Shown here piece by piece: positions 28,301 through 35,403 of a stretch of DNA of 64,000 nt. This DNA comes from Armatimonadota bacterium (GTDB lineage: Bacteria; Armatimonadota; DTGP01; JAKQQT01). The stretch spans positions 27,249 to 91,248 of the forward strand of contig DASXVS010000025.1 of assembly GCA_036504095.1 (NCBI GenBank), given 5' to 3'. Within the stretch, counting starts at the first letter, position 1. Each line of letters opens with the position of its first letter. The notes beneath the pieces are model-generated. The model saw only the letters and a list, made by a program, of their open reading frames with translations, was not told the DNA's origin and did no database searches. A program made the position numbers and the translations under genes.

Positions 28301-30540
28301 CTTCCGGCGATTGGCCGGGCGACCACCGTCGCCAGCAGCGGCTTGGACTGCGCGGGGACGAGGCGGCCGCTCTGGGAGTTCACCTTCGTGTCCGGCAGAA
28401 TCACCGTGCCGGATGTGGTAACCTTCTCAAAAGGGTAAGCCACGAAGCCGAAATGGTCCAGCCGGTATCGCGTGCCGTTGGTGGACGTTGTGCCGATGGT
28501 TCCGCCCTGGACGGAATCGGTGACGTCCCAGCCCGCGCTTGTGCCGTCGCGGATCGGCGAACCGTCCGCCGCGTCTAGCGCGTACACCTTGCCGTCATCG
28601 CAGCCGAAGAACAGAGCGAGGCGGCCGGTCGCATCAGCCGCACCGGGCCGCAGCTGGCTCTTGGCGGTCGGCAGGAACCCAAGTGTGGGCGACGTGTTGA
28701 TCGGGTTGCCCGCGACGCTGTCGTAAGTGATGTAAGTGGGATTCTTCGCGTCGCCCGTGCGCAGAATGCCCTGCCCCAGCGGCGTCGTCTTGAACTCCCA
28801 TTCCTCCAAGCCGGTCGCGGCGTCGATGCAGAACATGCGGCCCATCGCGGAGCCTACGAACACCACGACGCGTGTCTGCCCCGGGTGGCTGAACGCCGTG
28901 GAGGGAAGGGCGATTTCGGCGGAAACCGGGCTCGAGATAATGGCGCCGGAAACGATTGGAGCATAGGGAGCGAGCAGCGGGCCGTCCGATTTCGCATTAA
29001 CGGTATCGCCGCTCAGCGTCGGGATATATTCGCCGGGCGGTGTAGTAATGACCGCCACCTGGGAGCGTGTGCTGCCGTTAAGCGTCGAGTAGACCGGAAC
29101 GCGGGCGGCGGCGTGGAACGCCCATACCAAGCGGCCCATATACGTGCTGGTGAGCGAGCCGCCTCCTGTGGCGGGAACGCGGCGGGCGCCTCGCGGATCG
29201 GCGTCGAAAGCATACAGGTATCCGTCATCGGACCCAACGATGTACAACTGCTCGGTCGCGAGGCCCGCTTCCTTGACGATCTTCAGCGGGTCGCGACGGT
29301 CGTCCCGGACGTGCTGGAGGTTCGTGTCGTAGTTGTAATACGCGGAGATGTAGGAAACGGGGACCTGGAGCCGAACGAAGGCGCCCGTGGAATTGATGGG
29401 CCCCATGCCGTTCGCCTGCCGGAATCTGTTGTCCAGCGGGCCGGAGAACACGTCGCCCTTCGTCTTGCCGGCGTTTTCAACCAGCCCGAACGCCTTGCCG
29501 GTGATGCTGAGGTTGTACAGGCGGTCCGTGACGCGCTCCGGGATATCCGCGCGGTTCGGGCCAACGGGGCCGGCGCCGCTGTCGATGCCGGGGCCGGTAC
29601 CTTTGATATCGGTCGTATTGGCGACGGCGGGCATCATCCACTGGGTGGCCACGGCCTCGCGGCCGGGCTTCTCAATCGTCGCATCCTCCGTGCTGTACGG
29701 CGAGGTGCTGCTGCGTGATTCCTCAGGAGAGTAGTCGAACGCGCGCATCGCGGTATCCGACGCGTTGATGAAGAAGCGGTGCTGCGCGAGCGACGGAGAC
29801 CCGGCAAAGGTGCCCTGTGAAGAGGTGCTGGCATTCCCGATCTCGTCCTGCGGGACCAGGTAATACGGAAGGTTTCGGACGCCATACCACCAGAACGGCT
29901 TGAAGTTGCGGGAGAAATTGGTGAACTCGGCGAGTTCGGTCGTGCCCGCGAAGCCTTCAAGTGAGAACACGCAACCGGTGTTCTGCATGTTCAAATAGTT
30001 GTACGGGTCGGAATTGGCATCGTAGACCTCCGTTCCGGAGGCGTCCGTGGAAAAGTCTCCCACACGCGTGCCGGGCAGGTTGTTGCGCACATCGCGGCGG
30101 ACCATTGTGGTGGATCCGAACATGACGGTCATCGCCAATTCGGGGGTGATATCGTCACCGCCCACCATGACGCCGGCCACTGTGGCGGACGAACGGATCT
30201 GGCCCAGGGTGTAGCCAAGGGGGTAGGCGTTGCCGGGGTCGTCGAAACCCGCACCCTCAACGTCCAGCGGGTAGAACCAGGTCAGGTCCGGATTCGGGAG
30301 CCAGCCGGCGGTGCCCCTGCTGTCCGTGTATTTGACCTTGAAGGCGGGCATCTGGTTGGATTTCAGGCCCTGGCCCGTCGGGTCGTCCGGATCAAAGCCG
30401 AGACTGGTGCGCAATTCGTTTTGCCGGTATGTGCGCCATTGGCCCTTGACCAGATTCTGGGTTTCCGCGGCGAAGGCCCCACCGGCAATGGCCAGCGCGA
30501 GCCCCGCAACCGTGACCGACGATCTTCGCAGCAACTTCAT
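22348..30540 (-). CDS. Giant secreted PQQ-type beta-propeller protein (PilY1-like candidate)
   Basis: The 2730-residue protein has a signal peptide (KLLRRSSVTVAGLALAIAGGAFAA split over residues 2-25, start fixed by GGGGGATGGG upstream of ATG 30540). Between about 350 and 1030 it carries PQQ/quinoprotein-like propeller blades, e.g. LYIVGSDDGYLYAFD, VFVGSAMGRMFCIDAATG, FFGCDDGKVYALDAADG, GGDNGLLYAW. Near residue 1605 DVNGNGSPDTD is an EF-hand-like calcium loop. The remainder is beta-rich and unassigned. No C-terminal anchor is seen. It follows the minor pilin genes and another propeller protein, the place occupied by PilY1, the pilus-tip adhesin with a propeller and calcium loop, in classical operons. 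Function is inferred. Confidence 0.8.
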   Translation of the reverse strand: MKLLRRSSVTVAGLALAIAGGAFAAETQNLVKGQWRTYRQNELRTSLGFDPDDPTGQGLKSNQMPAFKVKYTDSRGTAGWLPNPDLTWFYPLDVEGAGFDDPGNAYPLGYTLGQIRSSATVAGVMVGGDDITPELAMTVMFGSTTMVRRDVRNNLPGTRVGDFSTDASGTEVYDANSDPYNYLNMQNTGCVFSLEGFAGTTELAEFTNFSRNFKPFWWYGVRNLPYYLVPQDEIGNASTSSQGTFAGSPSLAQHRFFINASDTAMRAFDYSPEESRSSTSPYSTEDATIEKPGREAVATQWMMPAVANTTDIKGTGPGIDSGAGPVGPNRADIPERVTDRLYNLSITGKAFGLVENAGKTKGDVFSGPLDNRFRQANGMGPINSTGAFVRLQVPVSYISAYYNYDTNLQHVRDDRRDPLKIVKEAGLATEQLYIVGSDDGYLYAFDADPRGARRVPATGGGSLTSTYMGRLVWAFHAAARVPVYSTLNGSTRSQVAVITTPPGEYIPTLSGDTVNAKSDGPLLAPYAPIVSGAIISSPVSAEIALPSTAFSHPGQTRVVVFVGSAMGRMFCIDAATGLEEWEFKTTPLGQGILRTGDAKNPTYITYDSVAGNPINTSPTLGFLPTAKSQLRPGAADATGRLALFFGCDDGKVYALDAADGSPIRDGTSAGWDVTDSVQGGTIGTTSTNGTRYRLDHFGFVAYPFEKVTTSGTVILPDTKVNSQSGRLVPAQSKPLLATVVARPIAGSPYIEPSSGHVIPQIDAIFVTSPTNQNDATIGAEAGLSGGTIFCVNPLNGTVKWTFDRWNDVTRDVNTDFDKTPATDYTIRPSAFNVTPAYATGQQIFSEVNEAVSAGSGEGSPLKDQSILFAIDNNGRVYPLRAGPADDAKASVDRLYWRLPYSLPGNVAGTAGLYSSPVVSSPLMLTSSYPAAAGRSYVFIGVTTGVLALDTTSARTQPVTDVHNKLMTPATTGGELSWGWEVDSDVPTTDTSVDPPVTSLQPVQQPVVSTPVIHAGYVYAGGDNGLLYAWANQLPDFDFGNVGGGGRTGYRNRGQRGPAPDRVRPSGGASVAGDLEFYVDIFQAGFGYNFTTPQAFQGTAAPTGGPPGNAAKLGPTTPQPVGVANANFQAANGALLEWGDPVGVVAWGPGLDTEAAKAKTDWGTLTFQLTGPGTTATLKGSLESSGTTGFSRQIFYLNPFGESVPIGLRYPMAPQSEYVNPLHGQLLAPGWRGSGYTVTAFYQAPDLVDVVNGKEVRRRQASQRVKIASLTKFRLGNPINMMGHFTPGDATTVPAPLLATATTPVTPTTDQEKEVDRNGNERIPIETSVIGDHGTNTIPQNLVTVVDRSHLPQLRALANSKLAGSGDNIYLRVRVQGNRLRWVGGPKAAYKPLLVNTGNLPNGLPSSLGTLPPEPLYAQATDPNLPSYWGPQIASAQDPNAHVYIGAETPPFVTGEENKSLDYPDIDAGKTTWLREPTMAGDTESDATLDDAPLFPNGFANFSMRVAVPKYQPANYSPPNIDPGDQSKVSGVGPGYYTINPTNNSAAAAALLAWNPAGRSLGAGLYGAFTDPSHTNAQQYYAGGINNPLLPTSNAFVAREQQYLTKVYADVNGNGSPDTDAGEAYRMFVSGAQVRPNESLKVATTTIDVPRSPESSIPAGYIPFQYYYDNQAVTAGASPGDEDRLLFGERSYYAPFAVYNTGNVNLWSLRLDKYDPLAAHLEAPEIDQNPYLGADEHSNWPGSGKLKRFNLASTIDPLPKSGAGGPSDPRLWTPVRKPTPGAIGDDGNGRIIQVKDVFAASPSTAPDAPNLWAAGYVRRQHNATGVASPPGLPYLTVAIPPGTPPGRYSTPNGRFVVFEDIQFAAGKFTSGDGVLTPGESGVSADSVVTVNVGEARLTDKTSRLAPFLPNADTGVAMSATFATPNDLASLGKVWQSLAQDTTPSAFRDPSTGDLVTFWSSNRVGEVGSSGFQPIAPFVPKAEAASKYHIFASAMTWQDPTNPPINYGANVNQFLTGVLAQNPWGWQYQGGNTGGLFLFPNFGAPARWFGAPSAEPWLPDNATVADALGVKPGEISASDLNYTSPAPLTEYHGTNFPRVVFWVGTTGIGADQRSAIFYAPIAVDRSNATVGISGGSIQAVGVVNGLRSLDPFTPKYGPRPFLITAGGTLTKNGAEVGSAYLTGERVIGLGVAWFGGAPGAWKLYVSTIATDNTGAISKDATWKTTQLALPTGVGSALHPSVYYHQMPKVLLDSSNAKYRQGVLEVAFTGYNRSARNPDIYVVRYVAMKSAEDGSAATVGGWGTMGFARKGADPRSIDNKPLDPLIRVAGEPRPIFRSRWADWLGRGPLGTVVYWFQKPVAPQGQPSNDNDYRLFATFTSRNPGNNQGGIVEVTGHMAAGGNLPNVTAFIDAGGGTVRFTTSDPVGHPAPMTVPHSDANNVLVQDFVFVAMNPYALRVTADDDISDTMPQIWIDETHEVVTDPTETNAPITATNPLVIRRDRMWVLWRRSAAPEGATRQSSLFYQTYRLGVDTGVAPIPLDSKGKLPVISFTDTSGAQVDLYVTVDRKNGRLFFTGANDGDVVDVYMGGSKVGRFTIGWIPEGIPAPVRYGTAGGDFRLPMETWTQPRAVPTQAQGNDSVPWMFKDPFSDVPPGDPLYYVRGNNSMWLFWESTRPSRSAGNTTSVPSLIQSKPVDPYYYQIFDDPKSSFGGLMYAGSASDVYYTTLSPDFRNK

Positions 30541-30673
30541 TTCCCATCCCCCGGCGCGCGCCGGTAATATCGTGTGTAACACAAGCAGTACGCGCCCAAT
30601 TGATTGGACCGAAGCCCATACCGGGCGGTTCCAGGCCGTGGGGCCGGGTTCAATACCAAAACAGCGTTTCAGC

Positions 30674-30692
30674 CCGTGCCGGACGGGCACGG
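30674..30692 (-). terminator. Weak hairpin after the 1526-residue protein gene
   Basis: CCGTGCC (30674-30680) pairs with GGCACGG (30686-30692), 38 nt below the stop. No clean T-run follows on the minus strand, so it may be a partial terminator or RNA-stability element between the two giant genes. Confidence 0.35.
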
Positions 30693-30729
30693 AATTGCCA
30701 GCGCCACTCTCGGCTCGCGATGGCTCCGT

Positions 30730-33700
30730 CTAGAACAGACGGTCCGCGTAGACGGGACGGTTCAAAGCGCCCGTTCCCTCGATGCTGGGCGCCGTCTGAG
30801 ACAGGATGCTCTGTAGGTCGCCGGCCAGCGCGGCCTTAGGTGAGTATTCGAACACGCGGCCGGTTTTCTGATTCACCATCAGCACATTGCCATTTTGCAG
30901 ACGCTTGGCCATGGACGTTCCGGTGGTGTGCCCCCCGCTACCCATCAGGCCGTTCGTGATAGTGCCCAACGGTATATTGGCGACGATCGGCCCATTGGGG
31001 AACGTCGTGAGGATGGTCGCCAGGCCCGCCGGATCAGCGGGGCGCTTCGTAAGGTCGAAGATGTTGTTCCCGTCGGTCATTGTCACGCGCCAGTCAAAGG
31101 CGCCGTCGCCGGTTACGTAGCGGTTGAAATACACGGGTCGCGCCAGCGGGAAGCCCTTGGTCGGGTCGCTGTCGTAGTGCGCCTTGCTGAGGAAGTAGAC
31201 GACCTTCCCAGCCGCGCTCTTCGCCCCGCCGCCATAGGTTTCCGATTTGCCACCCAACAAGACCAGGCTGCCGCCGGCCGTGGCCGGAAGTCCCGTTACG
31301 GCGCCGGACAGGGCCGAGTCATCGGATTGCACTTCCGCGCTGTTCACGGCATAGTTGATGACGCTGGCGATGGTGCGGCCATAATCCAGGCTGCCGTTGT
31401 TGGGATCATTTGGCTTATAGTACGCTTCGCGTTGAGCCTGGAAGAACTGATAGCCCTTCCCCGCCGGCCCCCTGCCCGCCCATACAAGCACATTGTTCGC
31501 CTGATCCGCGTCGTCCGGCGAGAACCGCGAAACGATTTCCAGGATGCGGTTGTTGCCGAAGTCCGTTATCAGGGTGTGCTGGGCCCGCGCGCCCACATTA
31601 TCGTTCGCATCCCACTCGTAGGTTTCCCATCGCTGGGCGGACGTGGGGCTGCTGAGCGCACGGCTCTCATTGGCGCCAAGGAGGCCATACGGATCCGCAA
31701 ACTCGGTGCACTGCCACACGATGTTTCCGGTGCGGTCCACCTCAACCACCCGGTTGTTGCCTGTGTCGCAGACAAGCGTGTTGGTGGAGTTGATCCGCAC
31801 GGCCATCGTCGGCTGGTTGAGGGCCTTCGATACCGGGGGATCCAGCCGACCTTCAGCCCAGGGCGGGTGCTGCGCCCCGACGCCGGGCGATCCGAACTCG
31901 CGGTTCTGCACCGTGCTGTCGAGGCTCCAGATGATCTCGCTGCCTGTGGGGGAAAACTCGACGAGTCCTCCGACCGGCGCGTACGTGGATGCCACCTCGA
32001 TAATGCGCGTGGAGTCGGTGATGAGTGTGCGCGGCGAATAGAACGAATAGAGGCCAACCGGTGCGTTCTCAATCAGGGTCCCGTTCGCGACGATCGGTGT
32101 TGAGCGGAGCGGCGCGCGCGGATCTACCGATGGATTCGGATACGTCGAGATGGAGAAACCGGCCGAAGCCGCGAGGCTCGGGTACGTGGCGCGGAGCATT
32201 TTGCGGGTGGTCAGCCGCCGCACGACGTCCAGGCTCGTGGGCAGAGGAACCGTCCAGATGTCTCCGCTGTCCGAACCGACGTAGATGCTGCCGCCGGCAA
32301 CCGTCACGCCCGTTCGCACGCCCCCGCCGGCGCCCACCGGGACAGCCGCGGAAAACGCGAGCAGGTTTGTCGGATCCGAACCTTCGCCCCGTTCCGACTT
32401 GTAGTACACGGTGGGCGTTTCGCTCTGGACCGCCACGGCCTTCCCCGTGGTCACGTCGAGCGCCTGATAATTGACCTGCATATCGCCCGGCCGGCTGAAA
32501 TCGATAGCGCCGCTGCCCGACCCGCTGCTGAGCGTGCGGAAGGTGATCAAGCCGCGAAGCACGTTTCCGATGTTGGTGTTGTCCACATCGAAGAGCCCGT
32601 AGCCCACCTGCTGGAGGTCGCCGGTGCAGAGGTTTCGCTGAAGGATGCTGACGGAGCCCTTCTGCGACGGGTCAATTGGCGAGTTCAGCAACAAACCGAA
32701 CTTGGTGTTCTGAACATAGAAGCCATCCACGCCACCGGTAGAAGTGACCGGATCCCGCCAATGCCCGTTCGCAACGTAGAGGATGCCGCGATCGACTGCC
32801 GGCGTGCCCAGAACCACAGGCTGCGGCGTTGGCGGAGCTGAGGCGCAGCCTCCGCTCACGTACGATGCGGAACCGACAGAGTAGACGAAGGTGAGCTGCG
32901 GCGAGTTCAACGGCGGCTGATAGTTCGGGTTGCCGGTGACCGTGAATCCCAGGTTCTGCTGGCGCATTTCCACGCCCATGACGATAGGCGCCTGGTTAGC
33001 GCCTTGCCCGACATCGGAGGCCACCCAGTACATACCGCCGGCGGACGACACAACGGGGGTCGTCAGGATCTCCATGAACTTATTGATGTCGCCGACCACG
33101 TACGACCACGCGTCATAAGTCCACCGGGGATTGTAGCCCGCGAACGGCGCCACGGGAGCCTGGGGCGCAAAATCGTAGTCAGCGCGAAGGTCGTTTTCGA
33201 GCCCCACAGGCACCGGGGCATCGATGTACATGCGGTTGCGGTTGTTGGCCGTATCCACCGCCATTGTGCCGATGACCGGTACGCCCGAGCTCCCAACCCA
33301 CACAGTCACATTCACAGCGGGTATGGAATTGTCCCGCGAAAAGCGCGTCCAGAATTTGCGGTTATTGGAGTCGCCGTTGTAAAGCAGCTTCTCGCCGCGC
33401 ACGCCGATTGGGAAAGCGGTGACGCGCGACGCCTGCGCGGGGCCGTAGCCGGAGCTCGCTTTGATGGACAGCGAGGGAACGAGGAGCATAATGTCCGTGG
33501 CGCCGCTGTAGCCCTTGTCCGGTATCGCCGCGACGGTGGGTGTGGCGCTTGGGATGCCGAGGCGCGTGACGCGGACGCCTGCCGCTGTGCCCGCCGTGAT
33601 ATCAGGGTATTGCCAGCGCGTCTGCAGTGTGACCGGATCGATCTCCGCCAGCGCGCCGACGCCCAGGTCGGCGCTGGGGCTTGCACGCACGCCCACCACG

Positions 33701-35310
33701 AACAGGCGGCCGTTATACCAAACGGGCGCGGGGATCCGGTAGGTGGCCTTCTCGCCAGGAGGGTAATCTGTAGCCGACGAGGGCAGGTTCGCACCAAGGA
33801 GCGGCGGGAACGTTCCGAAGCCGTTAACCCTAACAGACTGAATCGTCGTAGTTGGCTTCAGTCGCCCGTTGGCGGTCCGGGGCAGTGCGTCCGCCGCGAA
33901 CACGCTTCCGTTCGCCAGCATGCCATAGAGACGCGGGCGGTTGCCGAAGTCCCCGATTACGAGCGATGAGCACGGCCCTGGGAGTGGCACCTCCCAGATG
34001 CGGTCGCTGCTGGGCGTGAGCGGATTTTGAAGCCCATCGTCAGGGTTGCCGTCGCCGTCCAGATCGCGGTCCGGGTCCATGTCATACGCGCGGAGGAAGC
34101 CATCCGATGTGGCGGCGTAGCAGATGCCGTTCCACACCACGGGATCGCTCACAAAGGGCACGGTTGCGACCTTGTACTTGCCGGATGCCGAGTCGAGTTT
34201 GAAGTTTTCGGGGTACTGCCATTTGCGACCGAGCGGCGTGTTCAGATCCTGCCGGCTGCCGGACGCGTGGCGCGCGCCGCCGCCGGGCTGCGGTGATTGG
34301 AACCGGTACGATATCAGGTTGATGAGAAACTTCAGTTCGGGCGCCGGGACGCGCGACGCGTCCGATCCGCTGGCGGGCCCTGTGTTGGCGCCGCGCCAGC
34401 CCGCGCCCGTCGTCACGTCATCGACGCCCGGAACCGCCCGGAACCCCTGGGTCAGTTCACGCCCGAAAGCGCGGCTTGTGACCACGATGGCGCCCTGTCC
34501 GTACGTGGTCGCAGCGATAACGGGGCGATCGGCTATCGCGGAAACCACGGTCCACGGCAGGGGGGCGCCCGGGCTGATCGTCTGGGTTAAGGCGTTGTTC
34601 AACGAGATGGAAGCGCCGCCGCGGTTAAGGCCCAACTGGGCAATTTCACGGGCCGACAATGGGTTGGGAGTGCTGAGCAGGGCGTTGAGCGGATCGCCGG
34701 CGGGCCGACCGCGTCCGCCTGCCATGAACCCGACGCCGATCAGGTCTTCGTCCAGTGTTTCGGGGTTCATCGAACCGCCCGTCGCGTTGTCATACCAAAG
34801 CGTCAGTCCGGCGTCCACCGCACGCCGTAGTTTCTCGCGGTCGTCCACGGTCAGGGTATCTGTGGTGGAGTCATTGTACGGGAGCGGTATGTAAAGCACG
34901 TCGTAATTGGCCAATTGCTCCGCGGTGACCTCGTGAAGGTAGACCTCCCAGTACGCGCCCATATTCTTGTTCAGGCGCGGTGGATTACTGGGGTTGATCG
35001 TCAGCCCGTAGCGCGCGGCCATGATGCCGTCCATGAACGGTGCAGCATAGGGGTTCACGATCTCCCACGAGTAGGGCCGTATGTCCGGCCTGGCGTTCAG
35101 CGCGTGGAATACGTAACTGAACGGGTGCGCCCCGTCCGCGGCGGTGGACGTTATCGCCCTGCCATCCGCCCACGCGTAGCGATTCGCCAGCAACACCCCG
35201 CAGCGTATCGTCTGCACCTTGGTGTTGTAGGTATGCGCCGCGGCGAACAACGGCGCGGCGCTGAGAGCCAGCGCCAGTCCGATGCCCAGATATCTTGTTC
35301 CGTGCTTCAT
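30730..35310 (-). CDS. Large secreted propeller/NHL-type protein with N-terminal alpha/beta domain (PilY1-like candidate)
   Basis: The 1526-residue protein has a signal peptide (YLGIGLALALSAAPLFAAA, about 7-25). Residues 35-300 look like a flavodoxin or glutamine-amidotransferase-like fold (YDVLYIPLPYNDSTTDT, LRRAVDAGLTLWYDN, GQGAIVVTSRAFGRE). Then come propeller-like segments; near residue 415 DLDGDGNPDDG is a calcium-binding loop inside a blade. Later NHL-like repeats occur (LVCDTGNNRVVEVDRTGNIV, FGNNRILEIVSRF). It lies between the PilX-like gene and the 2730-residue gene. No Shine-Dalgarno is seen; a heptamer run ends 6 nt before the ATG. Role as pilus-tip or surface protein is inferred from order and composition. 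Confidence 0.78.
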   Translation of the reverse strand: MKHGTRYLGIGLALALSAAPLFAAAHTYNTKVQTIRCGVLLANRYAWADGRAITSTAADGAHPFSYVFHALNARPDIRPYSWEIVNPYAAPFMDGIMAARYGLTINPSNPPRLNKNMGAYWEVYLHEVTAEQLANYDVLYIPLPYNDSTTDTLTVDDREKLRRAVDAGLTLWYDNATGGSMNPETLDEDLIGVGFMAGGRGRPAGDPLNALLSTPNPLSAREIAQLGLNRGGASISLNNALTQTISPGAPLPWTVVSAIADRPVIAATTYGQGAIVVTSRAFGRELTQGFRAVPGVDDVTTGAGWRGANTGPASGSDASRVPAPELKFLINLISYRFQSPQPGGGARHASGSRQDLNTPLGRKWQYPENFKLDSASGKYKVATVPFVSDPVVWNGICYAATSDGFLRAYDMDPDRDLDGDGNPDDGLQNPLTPSSDRIWEVPLPGPCSSLVIGDFGNRPRLYGMLANGSVFAADALPRTANGRLKPTTTIQSVRVNGFGTFPPLLGANLPSSATDYPPGEKATYRIPAPVWYNGRLFVVGVRASPSADLGVGALAEIDPVTLQTRWQYPDITAGTAAGVRVTRLGIPSATPTVAAIPDKGYSGATDIMLLVPSLSIKASSGYGPAQASRVTAFPIGVRGEKLLYNGDSNNRKFWTRFSRDNSIPAVNVTVWVGSSGVPVIGTMAVDTANNRNRMYIDAPVPVGLENDLRADYDFAPQAPVAPFAGYNPRWTYDAWSYVVGDINKFMEILTTPVVSSAGGMYWVASDVGQGANQAPIVMGVEMRQQNLGFTVTGNPNYQPPLNSPQLTFVYSVGSASYVSGGCASAPPTPQPVVLGTPAVDRGILYVANGHWRDPVTSTGGVDGFYVQNTKFGLLLNSPIDPSQKGSVSILQRNLCTGDLQQVGYGLFDVDNTNIGNVLRGLITFRTLSSGSGSGAIDFSRPGDMQVNYQALDVTTGKAVAVQSETPTVYYKSERGEGSDPTNLLAFSAAVPVGAGGGVRTGVTVAGGSIYVGSDSGDIWTVPLPTSLDVVRRLTTRKMLRATYPSLAASAGFSISTYPNPSVDPRAPLRSTPIVANGTLIENAPVGLYSFYSPRTLITDSTRIIEVASTYAPVGGLVEFSPTGSEIIWSLDSTVQNREFGSPGVGAQHPPWAEGRLDPPVSKALNQPTMAVRINSTNTLVCDTGNNRVVEVDRTGNIVWQCTEFADPYGLLGANESRALSSPTSAQRWETYEWDANDNVGARAQHTLITDFGNNRILEIVSRFSPDDADQANNVLVWAGRGPAGKGYQFFQAQREAYYKPNDPNNGSLDYGRTIASVINYAVNSAEVQSDDSALSGAVTGLPATAGGSLVLLGGKSETYGGGAKSAAGKVVYFLSKAHYDSDPTKGFPLARPVYFNRYVTGDGAFDWRVTMTDGNNIFDLTKRPADPAGLATILTTFPNGPIVANIPLGTITNGLMGSGGHTTGTSMAKRLQNGNVLMVNQKTGRVFEYSPKAALAGDLQSILSQTAPSIEGTGALNRPVYADRLF

Positions 35311-35316
35311 TATTTG

Positions 35317-35351
35317 TAGCCAGTAGTCAGTAGGCAGTAGTCAGTAGACCG
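35317..35351. repeat. TAGTCAG heptamer run in the leader of the 1526-residue protein gene
   Basis: Five units in phase: TAGCCAG, TAGTCAG, TAGGCAG, TAGTCAG, TAGACCG. The run ends 6 nt from the start codon and replaces any recognisable ribosome site. Confidence 0.75.
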
Positions 35352-35403
35352 GGAGCGGCGGGCAGGTAACGGCGGCTTGAACCCATGCTCATCATCCATG
35401 GAG

